DNA from: JACMLD01 sp044227095 | Lineage (GTDB): Bacteria; Bacteroidota; Bacteroidia; Chitinophagales; Chitinophagaceae | Assembly (NCBI GenBank): GCA_044227095.1 | Contig: JBGAFV010000002.1 | Location: 613,347-677,346, forward strand | Direction: 5' to 3' | DNA length: 64,000 nt | In this document: positions 8,761 to 17,571 of the stretch, piece by piece | Position numbering within the stretch: position 1 is the stretch's first letter | Layout: the number at the start of each line of letters is the position of its first letter | Made by a program: the position numbers and the translations under genes | Notes under the pieces: model-generated | The model's database searches: none | Seen by the model: only the letters and a program-made list of their open reading frames with translations | What the model was told of the DNA's origin: nothing

Positions 8761-10305
8761 ATGAAAAAAAATCTTCCTTTTTTATCGGGCCTTTCTTTTA
8801 TAGCCGTTAGTGTTGCTGTAATTGAATACTTCGCAATAAAGAAAACGGGCGGGCATTTCTGTTATCCGCTGGATGATACTTTTATTCATATGGCAGTTTC
8901 AAAAAATCTTGCCTTATATGGAAACTGGGGCATAACCCCCGCGGGATTTGTATCTACTTCTTCTTCTCCGCTTTTTACTATTCTGCTGGCGTTTCTTTTT
9001 AAATTATTTTCTGTAAACATTTTGATGCCATTTGTACTTAGCTGCGCAGGCACTGTGCTTATGCTACTGGCAATACAGGAAGAATTTAATAAGCATACTG
9101 CATTAAGCACAACCAATAAGATTGTCTGCATACTGGCAACAATGCTTGCAGGAACAGTGCCTGCACTTACACTACTGGGCATGGAACATACACTGCAAAT
9201 TGCTTTTGTGCTCTTCTTTGTACATAGCGTAGCTACATTATTAACTAACCCGCAAAAAAATAATATAGTAAAGGTTGGCCTATGGTGTGCATTGATGACA
9301 ATTACAAGATATGAAAGCGTTTTTCTAGTAGCTGGTGCTTTTGCTTTGCTTTTATGGCAAAAGAAAATAAAAGAGGCAATAATCATTGCTGTTGCAGGAG
9401 CAATACCATTACTCATTTTTGGTCTCTACTCAAAAATGCATGGCAGTTATTTTATTCCCAACTCTGTGCTCATTAAGGGCAACCAGAGTTTTAAATATTT
9501 TCTTAACGGTGGCACAGCGCTTATACAAGGCACCGGCGCTTTTAGCGGTTTGGTTGTAATAGCTATTATTATTGCTGTAAAAAAACTACAGGCAAAAAAA
9601 TTTGACAGGGATTTTTATATTCTCTCCATGTTTATTATTGCGTGTTTAATGCATGCAGTGCTGGTTGCATTTAGTTGGTTCTACCGTTATGAAGCTTATC
9701 TTATTGTTCTGGGAACATTGCATATTTCTAAAATTGGTTTGCAGTGGCTGCAGGAGAATGGCACAAAAGCATTGAGACAACAATGGATTCCGGCAGTGCT
9801 GCTTGCGGCAATACTGTATAGTGTACCTGTTCGCGGACTTAATGCTTTCCGAAATTCTATCCGTGCTATTTACAATACTTATGAACAGCAGTACCAGATG
9901 GGATTATTCTTTCAACAATACTATAAAGAACAAACTGTAGCGGCAAATGATATAGGTGCTATTACATTTATGGGCAATCTTAACACCATAGATATGTGGG
10001 GACTTGCCAATTTTGAAATTGCGAAGGCCAGAAAAAATGGTTACTGGAATAATGAGTTTATAAGGAAAATTGTGGCCGATAATAAAACACGTGTTGCTGT
10101 TATGTACGATTCGTGGTTTGATAAAGATCTTACCAGCCAATGGGTGAAAGTGGCTACATGGAAACTGCCTTTTAATTACGTATGCGGCGATATTATGGTG
10201 AGCTTTTATGGTATGAACGAAAGCGAAGCGAACCTGCTAAAATCAAACCTTTCTTCTTTTGAAAACCAACTGCCAGGGGATATTGAAGTGAAATATTTTA
10301 AATAG
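8761..10305 (+). CDS. GT-C-like polytopic membrane protein, probable glycosyltransferase
   Basis: A 514-residue membrane protein with one N-terminal span, an acidic pair in the first loop (YPLDDTFIHM, about residues 37-46), about ten more spans, and a soluble C-terminal part (from about 385). Acidic residues just after TM1 are the hallmark of GT-C enzymes that use polyprenyl-phosphate sugars, which is the basis for the call. The C-terminal soluble section holds AANDIGAITFMGN and IDMWGLANFE, as seen in GT87/ArnT-like bacterial proteins. It lies 89 bp after the TolC-like gene and closes the cluster. No specific family can be assigned with certainty. Confidence 0.6.
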   Translation: MKKNLPFLSGLSFIAVSVAVIEYFAIKKTGGHFCYPLDDTFIHMAVSKNLALYGNWGITPAGFVSTSSSPLFTILLAFLFKLFSVNILMPFVLSCAGTVLMLLAIQEEFNKHTALSTTNKIVCILATMLAGTVPALTLLGMEHTLQIAFVLFFVHSVATLLTNPQKNNIVKVGLWCALMTITRYESVFLVAGAFALLLWQKKIKEAIIIAVAGAIPLLIFGLYSKMHGSYFIPNSVLIKGNQSFKYFLNGGTALIQGTGAFSGLVVIAIIIAVKKLQAKKFDRDFYILSMFIIACLMHAVLVAFSWFYRYEAYLIVLGTLHISKIGLQWLQENGTKALRQQWIPAVLLAAILYSVPVRGLNAFRNSIRAIYNTYEQQYQMGLFFQQYYKEQTVAANDIGAITFMGNLNTIDMWGLANFEIAKARKNGYWNNEFIRKIVADNKTRVAVMYDSWFDKDLTSQWVKVATWKLPFNYVCGDIMVSFYGMNESEANLLKSNLSSFENQLPGDIEVKYFK

Positions 10306-10324
10306 CTTCTTAATACACCTCTCT

Positions 10325-10406
10325 ACCACATAGGCACATTAGGTACAATAGAAACACAATAGATAGATGGCCTATGTGAAGCTATGTTTCTATGATCCTA
10401 TGTGGT
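10325..10406. repeat. imperfect palindrome, ACCACATAGG type
   Basis: The left arm begins ACCACATAGGCACATTAG and the right arm ends CTATGATCCTATGTGGT, giving a long imperfect inverted repeat in the convergent spacer between the GT-C-like gene and the FAH gene. The same sequence recurs in inverted orientation at 16170-16249. Transcripts entering from either side would fold here, so it may act as a terminator or mRNA end, although no strong T-tract follows. Confidence 0.75.
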
Positions 10407-10450
10407 GAAATAAAAATCTTATCAATAGGATTTAGCTGATTGATATTCCG

Positions 10451-10500
10451 CTGTACAAGTGAGTGACACAACAACTGCTGAATCTTGTTCTACTGCTGGC
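10451..10500 (-). repeat. dispersed intergenic repeat core, copy 1
   Basis: Read on the minus strand it contains GCCAGCAGTAG, then TTGTTGTGTCACTCACTTG and TACAG. It matches copy 2 at 16021-16072 closely and copies 3-6 more loosely. It lies 20 bp beyond the 3' end of the FAH-family gene. Confidence 0.8.
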
Positions 10501-10520
10501 TTAAAAAAATAAAACTTGAT

Positions 10521-11372
10521 TTATTGATAGGCTTTCAACACTTGTTTAGCAGTGCCCAATCCATCAATGCCAAGCTCTACAACATCTCCTGGCTTTAAGT
10601 AAGGCTGATCTTTCATACCCATAGCAACACCGGCTGGCGTGCCTGTAGAAATAATATCCCCAGGCAAGAGTGTCATAAACTGGCTGGTATAAGAAATTAA
10701 GAAAGGAACTTTAAAAATAAGATTGGCCGTAGTGCCGTCCTGCATTTTTTTGCCATTAACGGTTAACCATAACCGCAGATTATCTACATTGGCAATTTCA
10801 TCTTTAGTAACCATCCAGGGGCCCATTGGCGCAAATGTATCGCAACCTTTGCCTTTATCCCATGTGCCACTTCTTTCTATCTGGAACTCCCTTTCAGAAA
10901 CATCGTTGTGTAAGCAATAACCAGCAACATAATCCATAGCATCTGCTTCGCTTACATAACTTGCTTTCTTGCCAATAACAATGGCAAGTTCTACTTCCCA
11001 ATCTGTTTTTTTAGAATTCTTTGGAATAACAATATCATCAAAAGGGCCGCACAGCGCAGTAGTGGCTTTCATAAAAATAACCGGTTCTGCAGGAGGAGTA
11101 GCACCAGTTTCTTTTGCATGATCTGCATAGTTTAAGCCAATACAAATAATTTTTGAAGGCCTCGCAACAGGTGATGCAAGCTGTATATTATCTTCTGCAA
11201 GCGGAAGATTTCCACTGCGTGATTTTATATAGTCCGAAAGCCTGTTAAGACCATAGGTATTAAAAAATGCTTCGTTGTAATCTTCTCCAAAACCAGAGGT
11301 ATCATAATGCTTTCCGTCTATAACAACGCCTGTCTTTATATGTCCGTTTGCAGTGTAGCGAATTAGTTTCAT
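10521..11372 (-). CDS. fumarylacetoacetate hydrolase family protein, probable 2,4-diketo-3-deoxy-sugar-acid hydrolase
   Basis: Metal-dependent FAH-fold enzyme cleaving or hydrating a diketo acid in the cytosol. The N-terminal cap runs to about residue 70; the catalytic part has CIGLNYADHAKETG (about 77-90), the metal ligands Glu126 and Glu128 in DWEVELAIVIG and Asp157 in HNDVSERE, and the GDIISTGTPAGVAMG loop near 245. Length (283) matches the subfamily that includes 2,4-diketo-3-deoxy-L-rhamnonate and L-fuconate hydrolases, often mislabelled ureidoglycolate lyase. The gene is 8 bp downstream of an SDR dehydrogenase, the expected preceding step, and near a rhamnosidase locus, which supports a deoxysugar route. 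The exact substrate is inference. Confidence 0.8.
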   Translation of the reverse strand: MKLIRYTANGHIKTGVVIDGKHYDTSGFGEDYNEAFFNTYGLNRLSDYIKSRSGNLPLAEDNIQLASPVARPSKIICIGLNYADHAKETGATPPAEPVIFMKATTALCGPFDDIVIPKNSKKTDWEVELAIVIGKKASYVSEADAMDYVAGYCLHNDVSEREFQIERSGTWDKGKGCDTFAPMGPWMVTKDEIANVDNLRLWLTVNGKKMQDGTTANLIFKVPFLISYTSQFMTLLPGDIISTGTPAGVAMGMKDQPYLKPGDVVELGIDGLGTAKQVLKAYQ

Positions 11373-11380
11373 GCTAATGA

Positions 11381-12145
11381 TTAATTATTAAGTTTTGTAA
11401 AACCGCCGTCAATTGGGTAATCGCAGCCGGTAATAAAAGCTGCTTCGGGCGAGCAAAGATATAATATAAGATTTGCTATCTCATCTGGTTTTGCCATTCT
11501 TCCGATAGGTTGTGTTTTAGAAAGCTTCTCAAACATTTCTGCTTCTTTGCCGGGATAATTTTTTGCAAGAAAGCCATCTACAAAAGCTGTATGTACACGT
11601 GCCGGCGAAATACAATTGCAACGTATATTGTCTGCAAGATAATCTTTGGCAACAGATAATGTCATTGCTGCAACGGCGCCTTTAGTCATTGAATAAGCAA
11701 ACCGATCCGGTATGCCAACCATTGCGGCAATAGAAGACATGTTTAAAATAACGCCGCCTTCATTTTTTTTCATTAGTGGAATAGCTGCATACAAACAATT
11801 GTACAAACCTTTTACATTTACAGTAAACAGCCTGTCAAAGTCTTCTGCTGTTGTTGTATCGGCTTTGCCGATATGAGAAATGCCGGCGCTGTTTACCAAA
11901 ATATCAACCTTTCCTATTTGCTGAAATATTTCTACCACTTTTTGCTGATTAGAAACATCGGCCACATGCGCAACAGCTTTGCCACCTGCTTTTGTAATTT
12001 CAGTTACAGTTTCGGCAGCTTGTTTATCATTTATATCCATTACAAAAACTGTTGCACCTTGTTTTGCAAATAATAAAGCAACAGACTTGCCTATACCGCT
12101 TCCTGCACCAGTAACAACAGCGTTTTGATTTTGCAGATTAAACAT
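11381..12145 (-). CDS. SDR-family NAD(P)-dependent dehydrogenase, probable 2-keto-3-deoxy-sugar-acid dehydrogenase
   Basis: Classical short-chain dehydrogenase of 254 residues. The cofactor motif GAGSGIG is at 13-19, Asp37 in VMDIN after the second strand favours NAD, NSAG is at 85-88, and the catalytic residues are Asn110, Ser138, Tyr151 and Lys155 (YSMTK). The C-terminal IDGGFT motif is present. Translation is probably coupled to the FAH hydrolase 8 bp downstream. The pair matches the last oxidation and cleavage steps of non-phosphorylative L-rhamnose/L-fucose catabolism, yielding pyruvate plus lactate. The first steps (sugar dehydrogenase, lactonase, dehydratase) are not in the window, so the substrate remains inferred. 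Confidence 0.82.
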   Translation of the reverse strand: MFNLQNQNAVVTGAGSGIGKSVALLFAKQGATVFVMDINDKQAAETVTEITKAGGKAVAHVADVSNQQKVVEIFQQIGKVDILVNSAGISHIGKADTTTAEDFDRLFTVNVKGLYNCLYAAIPLMKKNEGGVILNMSSIAAMVGIPDRFAYSMTKGAVAAMTLSVAKDYLADNIRCNCISPARVHTAFVDGFLAKNYPGKEAEMFEKLSKTQPIGRMAKPDEIANLILYLCSPEAAFITGCDYPIDGGFTKLNN

Positions 12146-12243
12146 CGTTAAAAAATATTTCTGATTGACATTAATAAAATCATTTCCAGTGTTTCCTTAT
12201 CCGCCACTAAATGTAATAAATTGTGTTGAAATGCAATTACTAG

Positions 12244-13470
12244 TTAGTTTACAGGAATGCCGAACAATGTTGTCTTTTTTTCATAGAACATAGCCTTTCT
12301 TTTGGATTTTGACTTGCTGAAATACAAAGTGAGCCAATCCTGCTGTTCTTTTAAATGCGTCTCTAGTCCATTTATCATTTTAGTATGTTCTGTAATGAGG
12401 CTGGCAATATGAGCATCGGGGTTGTTTATTTTTAAAAGGTTTTCCTTGGCAATTTTTATTTTATTAGCAGCGGCATCCAGCATTGCCTGTATTGCAGAAT
12501 CGGGTTTTTCTGGCGTAAACTGCTTGTTGCGGTAATCTATAAATGCATTAAGATCATTTGCGGCTGCATTGGAGTTTACTACAGAAGCATTATAGCTGTC
12601 TACCATTATTTTCTGCCGTTCGTTTTCTGCAGTAACTTTCGCTCTTTGCGATTCATTCTCCAGTTGTGCTTTAATATGAAATAACCTATCAAACTGCATA
12701 GAATTTTTTACGCCATTTCTTTCTATTCTACCAGCAGTGGCTGTTAATTGTTCTGTTGGTTCCATTTTATCGTACACTCGTATAGAATCCCGGTAATTGA
12801 AGTAAGGCTTTGCTTTATTTTGGGCGATTTTTCCATCATAAAATTCCTGGCTGGTTACAGGATAATTAAGAAACTGCCAGAGATAATCAAAAGGCATATG
12901 TGATTTGATAATAACGGCTGGACTGGCCATAAAATAACTGTTGTTGATCTTGCTTATAAACTTTCCGTTGTACACATAGCCTGAGCCCCATGTAGGATCA
13001 AAAACAAACCACGCAGTGTCTATTAATGTTGCGCACCACGCATGCGGAATATAATCTGTAAAACCATTTTGCCTGGTAAACCCTTCTATAATATAAGATT
13101 GCATGCCGGCCTTTGTACAAATATCATTAAATACCGCGGCATAGTTAGCGCAAATTCCCATCCGGGTTTTTAAAGCCTTAGCAATCCTGTCTTCTTTGCT
13201 TTCATAAAAATTGATGGCAAACATTGCGGGCAGATCGTACTTTATTTTTGTTGCTGTCCATATAAACGCCGCTCTTGCCTTTTCTTTAGCGTTTTTAAAA
13301 TTGCCGGAAATATAAGCTGCAATATTATCAGTTGTGATGGCAAGAGAATCGGGCAATTGCAGCATCTTTTTATCTATAGCTGCATATTCATTAACCGGCT
13401 GCACAGGCTTTTGCGAAAAACCTGTTACGGCAAATAAAATAAAAAGTAAGCTGATGGTAATTAGTTTCAT
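12244..13470 (-). CDS. secreted transglutaminase-like superfamily protein
   Basis: Exported protein with a cleavable signal (residues 1-19, ending TGFSQ). A transglutaminase/protease-like core occupies about 50-165, with the triad Cys107 in RMGICANYAA, His143 in IPHAWC and Asp158 in VFDPTWGSG. The C-terminal half (about 220-400) is helical and charged and resembles no domain I know. Bacterial members may act as peptidases or on cell-wall peptides; the sequence does not give a substrate. It lies 31 bp after the aldo/keto reductase and 98 bp before the SDR gene, so it may share a transcript with sugar genes without a clear functional link. Confidence 0.82.
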   Translation of the reverse strand: MKLITISLLFILFAVTGFSQKPVQPVNEYAAIDKKMLQLPDSLAITTDNIAAYISGNFKNAKEKARAAFIWTATKIKYDLPAMFAINFYESKEDRIAKALKTRMGICANYAAVFNDICTKAGMQSYIIEGFTRQNGFTDYIPHAWCATLIDTAWFVFDPTWGSGYVYNGKFISKINNSYFMASPAVIIKSHMPFDYLWQFLNYPVTSQEFYDGKIAQNKAKPYFNYRDSIRVYDKMEPTEQLTATAGRIERNGVKNSMQFDRLFHIKAQLENESQRAKVTAENERQKIMVDSYNASVVNSNAAANDLNAFIDYRNKQFTPEKPDSAIQAMLDAAANKIKIAKENLLKINNPDAHIASLITEHTKMINGLETHLKEQQDWLTLYFSKSKSKRKAMFYEKKTTLFGIPVN

Positions 13471-13501
13471 AGGTAAAAATATACGCTGTTCAACACCTTA
13501 A

Positions 13502-14494
13502 TTAACTTTTAAGAATTGCCTCAATAGCATTTAACTCTTCTGCAGAAAAATTAATATTATCCTGGCAGCGCAATGAATCTGCTAACTGTTCTGGTTTGCT
13601 TGCACCAATTAAAACCGATGTAACCCTTTTATCTTTTAATAACCATGCAAGCGCCATTTGCGCCAATGTTTGTCCACGTTTTTCTGCTATTGCATTAAGT
13701 GCTTTTATTTGTTTAATCTTTTCCGCAGTAACGTGTTCTTCTTTTAAAAAACCAGTTGGTTTTGCAGCACGAGAATCTGCTGGTATGCCGCCCAAATATT
13801 TATTGGTAAGCAGGCCTTGCGCCAATGGAGAAAAAGGGATGCAGCCTACGCCATCTTTTTCTAATTGATCTAATAACCCATCTTCTACCCAACGGTCAAA
13901 CATAGAGTATTTTGGTTGATGTATAACACAAGGTGTACCCAGCTTACGCAGCACTTCAAATGCTTTTGCTGCTTCTTCCTTTTTATAATTTGAAAGACCA
14001 ACATACAAAGCTTTTCCCTGCCTTACAATAAGATCAAGAGTTGCCATTGTTTCTTCAATTGGCGTATTAGGGTCGGGGCGATGATGATAAAAAATATCAA
14101 CATACTCCAACCCCATTCTTTTCAGACTCTGATCTAAACTTGATACCAAATATTTTTTTGAGCCCCATTCGCCATAAGGCCCTTCCCACATATAATAACC
14201 TGCTTTTGTAGAAATGATCAATTCGTCGCGGTAAGGAAGAAAATCCTGTTTAAGAAGCCGCCCAAAGTTTTCTTCTGCACTGCCGGGAGGCGGGCCATAG
14301 TTATTGGCAAGATCAAAATGGGTAACGCCACTATCGAAGGCAAGTTGTAAAATGCTGCGATAGTTTGCATATAAATCTACATGGCCGAAGTTGTGCCATA
14401 GGCCCAAAGACAAAACGGGCAACTGAAGCCCGCTGTTTCCGCAACGGCGGTATTGCATTTTTTTGTAACGATCGGCATGTGCAGTGTATGGCAT
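13502..14494 (-). CDS. aldo/keto reductase, YghZ/GprA type
   Basis: Cytosolic NADPH-dependent carbonyl reductase with a TIM barrel. The N-terminus MPYTAHADRYKKMQYRRCGN closely follows the YghZ layout (a short leader before the first strand), which supports this start. The catalytic set is visible as Asp and Tyr in FDLANNYGPPPGSAEENFG, Lys in LIISTKAGY and His in IFYHHRPDPNTP. The C-terminal VTSVLIGASKPEQL binds cofactor phosphate. YghZ relatives reduce L-glyceraldehyde 3-phosphate and methylglyoxal; here a product of sugar catabolism is a plausible substrate. It sits 74 bp downstream of the sulfatase, on the same strand. Confidence 0.87.
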   Translation of the reverse strand: MPYTAHADRYKKMQYRRCGNSGLQLPVLSLGLWHNFGHVDLYANYRSILQLAFDSGVTHFDLANNYGPPPGSAEENFGRLLKQDFLPYRDELIISTKAGYYMWEGPYGEWGSKKYLVSSLDQSLKRMGLEYVDIFYHHRPDPNTPIEETMATLDLIVRQGKALYVGLSNYKKEEAAKAFEVLRKLGTPCVIHQPKYSMFDRWVEDGLLDQLEKDGVGCIPFSPLAQGLLTNKYLGGIPADSRAAKPTGFLKEEHVTAEKIKQIKALNAIAEKRGQTLAQMALAWLLKDKRVTSVLIGASKPEQLADSLRCQDNINFSAEELNAIEAILKS

Positions 14495-14568
14495 AGTGTT
14501 TAGTTTATTCTACACGCAATATACACGCAACTGCTTTTTGAAACAATTTTCGTTAGCAATACTGTACA

Positions 14569-15987
14569 TTAAAATTCATTGGGCAATAAGGGCCAGTCTT
14601 TGTTCGGTTTATGCGCCTGCTTCATCATACCATCCATTTGTTTTACAATGTCTGGATGTTGTGCAGCTACATTATTTTTCTCTGATGGATCTGTGGCGAG
14701 ATTATACAATTCAACCGGGGCATTGGTATCTTTGTTTACATTCAGTTTTATTGCTTTCCAGTCTTTCCATCTTACAGCCTGCCTTCCGTTGTTTTCATGA
14801 AACTCCCAATAAAAATAATCGTGTTGCGGTTGTTTTGAAGTACGCAACAACGTTGGTAAAATAGAAATGCCGTCAATATTTTTTGCAAGCGGAATACCTG
14901 CCAGTTGTTGAAACAAAGGATACAAATCATACATTACTGCAGGCTGATTGGTTACACCGGGTTTTATCTTTCCTTTCCAGTAAGCTATAAAGGGAACACG
15001 AATGCCGCCTTCATACAAATCTCTTTTTATGCCACGCAGTATACCACTGCTATTAAAATATTCAGGGTCGCCGCCATTTTCGCGGTGCGGGCCATTATCG
15101 CTTGAAAAAATAACGATTGTATTTTCCTCAATGCCTTTGTCTCTTAATGCCTGTAAAATTTCAGCAGTATACCTGTCTAACCTGGATACCATTGTTGCAA
15201 AAGCTGCATGTGGATATGGCTCAAACCTATGCTGCTCACCATCATTCTTTGTCGGACCAGGTTGCTTTGGCGCTTCATTAAATTTCTTTACGTAATAATT
15301 ATATACACTGTCGTGCGGAGCAATAACATCTCCATGCGGTAATGTATAAGGCAGGTAAAGAAAAAAAGGTTTACTGTGTTTTGCCTGTAAAAATTGCATG
15401 GCATGTTCATGAATATAATCAGCAGAATATACTGCATTGCTGTTTGCGTTCTCCGGAAAATCTATTCGCTCATGATTGTTCCATAAATGATCCGGGTAAT
15501 AATTATGCGCAAGGCTCTGGCAGTTGTAACCAAAGAACCGATCGAAACCTTTTTTATTAGGATCACCTGTTGTAGTGATATAGCCTAAACCCCATTTGCC
15601 AAATGCCGCAGTTTCATAGCCGTTGGATTGCAAAACTGATGCTATGGTTATAACAGAATCGGGCAAAGGCGTTTGCCCCTCTGGCTGAAAACCTTTATTG
15701 CCACGCACTGCTGTATGGCCTGTATGCAAACCGCTTAATAAACTTGCCCTTGAAGGTGCGCAAACAGTAGTGCCGGCATAAAATTGCATAAACTGCAAAC
15801 CATTTTTTGCGAGCTTATTAATATTGGGTGTTTCTGTTTTTTGCTGTCCGTAACAACCAATATCTGCATAACCGAGATCGTCTGCAAGTATAAAAATTAT
15901 ATTGGGTTGTTTGTTTGATGTATGATGCTGTGCATTTACTACTAAAGAAAAAAGCAAGGCTATTACTAAACTGTTGCAGATTTTCAT
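14569..15987 (-). CDS. secreted type I sulfatase (formylglycine-dependent)
   Basis: Removes sulfate esters, probably from a glycan, in the periplasm or at the surface. A signal peptide covers residues 1-20 (VVNAQ). Metal ligands start with Asp36/Asp37 in ILADDLGYADIGCYG. The modification site C76-A-P-S-R80 fits the C/S-x-P-x-R rule, so Cys76 would be converted to formylglycine by a maturase not seen here. Further motifs are AFGKWGLG and FSSDNGPH, and the C-terminal subdomain has YNLATDPSEKNNVA. At 472 residues it is full length. Its upstream spacer holds a dispersed repeat that separates it from the pectin-type locus. Confidence 0.9.
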   Translation of the reverse strand: MKICNSLVIALLFSLVVNAQHHTSNKQPNIIFILADDLGYADIGCYGQQKTETPNINKLAKNGLQFMQFYAGTTVCAPSRASLLSGLHTGHTAVRGNKGFQPEGQTPLPDSVITIASVLQSNGYETAAFGKWGLGYITTTGDPNKKGFDRFFGYNCQSLAHNYYPDHLWNNHERIDFPENANSNAVYSADYIHEHAMQFLQAKHSKPFFLYLPYTLPHGDVIAPHDSVYNYYVKKFNEAPKQPGPTKNDGEQHRFEPYPHAAFATMVSRLDRYTAEILQALRDKGIEENTIVIFSSDNGPHRENGGDPEYFNSSGILRGIKRDLYEGGIRVPFIAYWKGKIKPGVTNQPAVMYDLYPLFQQLAGIPLAKNIDGISILPTLLRTSKQPQHDYFYWEFHENNGRQAVRWKDWKAIKLNVNKDTNAPVELYNLATDPSEKNNVAAQHPDIVKQMDGMMKQAHKPNKDWPLLPNEF

Positions 15988-16020
15988 TAAACCAATTATT
16001 AGGTAAGTTGTATTTTTTAT

Positions 16021-16072
16021 GGTACCAGCAGTAGTACTAGCTGGATCATCGTTGTGTCACTCTCTTGTACAG
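16021..16072 (+). repeat. dispersed intergenic repeat core, copy 2
   Basis: Contains CCAGCAGTAGTACTAG, then ATCATCGTTGTGTCACTC and TCTTGTACAG. Almost the same as copy 1 at 10451-10500 but inverted. It is followed at 16106-16249 by a CTACCACAGC element and by the ACCACATAGG palindrome, in the same order as in copy 5 near 40.5 kb. The whole spacer 15988-16278 is made of these repeats and has no gene. Confidence 0.8.
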
Positions 16073-16169
16073 TATAACTTATAGCAACAATAATAATATT
16101 TTTTCTACCACAGCGTATACAGAGTTATAGCACAGCGTTAAAAGAGTGTTGCCTATTCGATAGTTTTTT

Positions 16170-16249
16170 CAACACATAGAATCATAGAAACATAGTTTCA
16201 CATAGCCCTTATCTATTGTGTTCCTATGTAACTCTTGTGCCTATGTGGT
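16170..16249. repeat. imperfect palindrome, ACCACATAGG type, second copy
   Basis: Begins CAACACATAGAATCATAG and ends CTTGTGCCTATGTGGT. It is the reverse complement of the element at 10325-10406 with scattered differences. It ends 30 bp beyond the stop of the CE15 gene. Confidence 0.75.
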
Positions 16250-16278
16250 AAAAAAATTAAAACCTGCTAACCACTAGC

Positions 16279-17571
16279 CTACTTCCAATACTTATCCGCA
16301 AATAAAAGATATTGCTGCCAATCGTACAAAGTAACATCATGACCTCCGGAACGAATATGATAACGAATGGTTTCTCCAACTGGTTGATGCAAACCCGGCA
16401 TGCTATCCACTCCAATTCCTTTTTTATTAAACAAAGCATAAACAGGATCTGCATTTTTTGCAGATAGAAATTCTCCTTTAGGATCAGACCATTGATCTCC
16501 TTCTGCGCTGGCTACATACAACGGACGTGGCGCTATCAACGATAACAGCATATGCTGATCAACCGGCAACGCAGCTGTATTATCATTATACTTTTTATAA
16601 TTGGGAGAAAACCAGTGGGGAAATTTCTGATTGATAATACCAACAGTTTCGCCATACCATCTTTTAGATAATGCCGCACCGCCTTCGCCCGATTCATTTG
16701 AGATTACTATTGCAAACCGCTGATCTGATGCACCTGCCCATAAAGCGGCTTTACCTAACCGTGAGTGACCGATAACAGCAATTCTTTTTGCATCTATTGC
16801 TTTATCCTGCTGCAAATAATCCATTATACGGTTTAATCCCCATGCCCATGCACCAATAGCACCCCACTCTTCCGGTTTAATATCTAAGGCTGTGCTTAAA
16901 GTAGATCGAATACCTGTTTTCCAACCGTCCGGATTGTCTGGCTCTATATCACCATAATAAGCAACGGCTAATCCATAACCATGCGCAAGTACTTCACGCA
17001 ATTGCCATTGAGCTGTGTCCGTTCCCCTTGATGAATCGGTTGCTTTGTTATTAACAACACCTCTTGCTTTGGGCTGCACCCATGAAGTTAAAAGAAAAAT
17101 TCCTGTATCGGGCATGATGGTGTGGTTACCTGTAAAATTATACCCTGTAAAAACCGGCACCGGTTTTTTTACATTTGCAGGAAGATAGATCAGCAAATCG
17201 AGATAAACATTATTAGCAGCAGGTCCAAAAAATAGTCGCACCTGCTTACGAATAGCAATACCATTTAAAGCATGGTTATTTGTTTCTCTTACTACAAACT
17301 TCAGGGGTATTTTTTTAAGCGGAAATCTTCCGTATACGTTTTCTTCAAACAAATGATAGACATAAGGCCTTTGCGCATTGTTCCATTCAGTAGCTGAATT
17401 TATTTTTTTACCATTGCTCCCTATTAACGGATCGGGCAAAGTATAAGGCGGCACTTTATCTTCACTCGTGTTTGAAACCATTGATTGTGCAATGGCGTTC
17501 ATGCTCCACATTACCGTGAATGCAACAAATAAAAACACTGTAGAGGCAGATCGTCTGAAGAAAGCTATCAT
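16279..17571 (-). CDS. carbohydrate esterase family 15 (glucuronoyl esterase-like)
   Basis: Serine esterase expected to cleave methyl or aryl/alkyl esters of uronic acids, exported by a signal peptide (about residues 1-29, NAIAQ). The alpha/beta-hydrolase fold has the CE15 motif G268-H-S270-R-L-G-K with Ser270 as nucleophile, an acidic residue region in SNESGEGGAA (291-300), and the C-terminal His in RSGGHDVTLYD (about 411). The gene start overlaps the stop of the GH105 gene by one base (TAATG), so the two are translationally coupled. In this setting it may remove methyl or lignin-type esters from glucuronate side groups; methyl-galacturonate activity is an alternative. Confidence 0.87.
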   Translation of the reverse strand: MIAFFRRSASTVFLFVAFTVMWSMNAIAQSMVSNTSEDKVPPYTLPDPLIGSNGKKINSATEWNNAQRPYVYHLFEENVYGRFPLKKIPLKFVVRETNNHALNGIAIRKQVRLFFGPAANNVYLDLLIYLPANVKKPVPVFTGYNFTGNHTIMPDTGIFLLTSWVQPKARGVVNNKATDSSRGTDTAQWQLREVLAHGYGLAVAYYGDIEPDNPDGWKTGIRSTLSTALDIKPEEWGAIGAWAWGLNRIMDYLQQDKAIDAKRIAVIGHSRLGKAALWAGASDQRFAIVISNESGEGGAALSKRWYGETVGIINQKFPHWFSPNYKKYNDNTAALPVDQHMLLSLIAPRPLYVASAEGDQWSDPKGEFLSAKNADPVYALFNKKGIGVDSMPGLHQPVGETIRYHIRSGGHDVTLYDWQQYLLFADKYWK

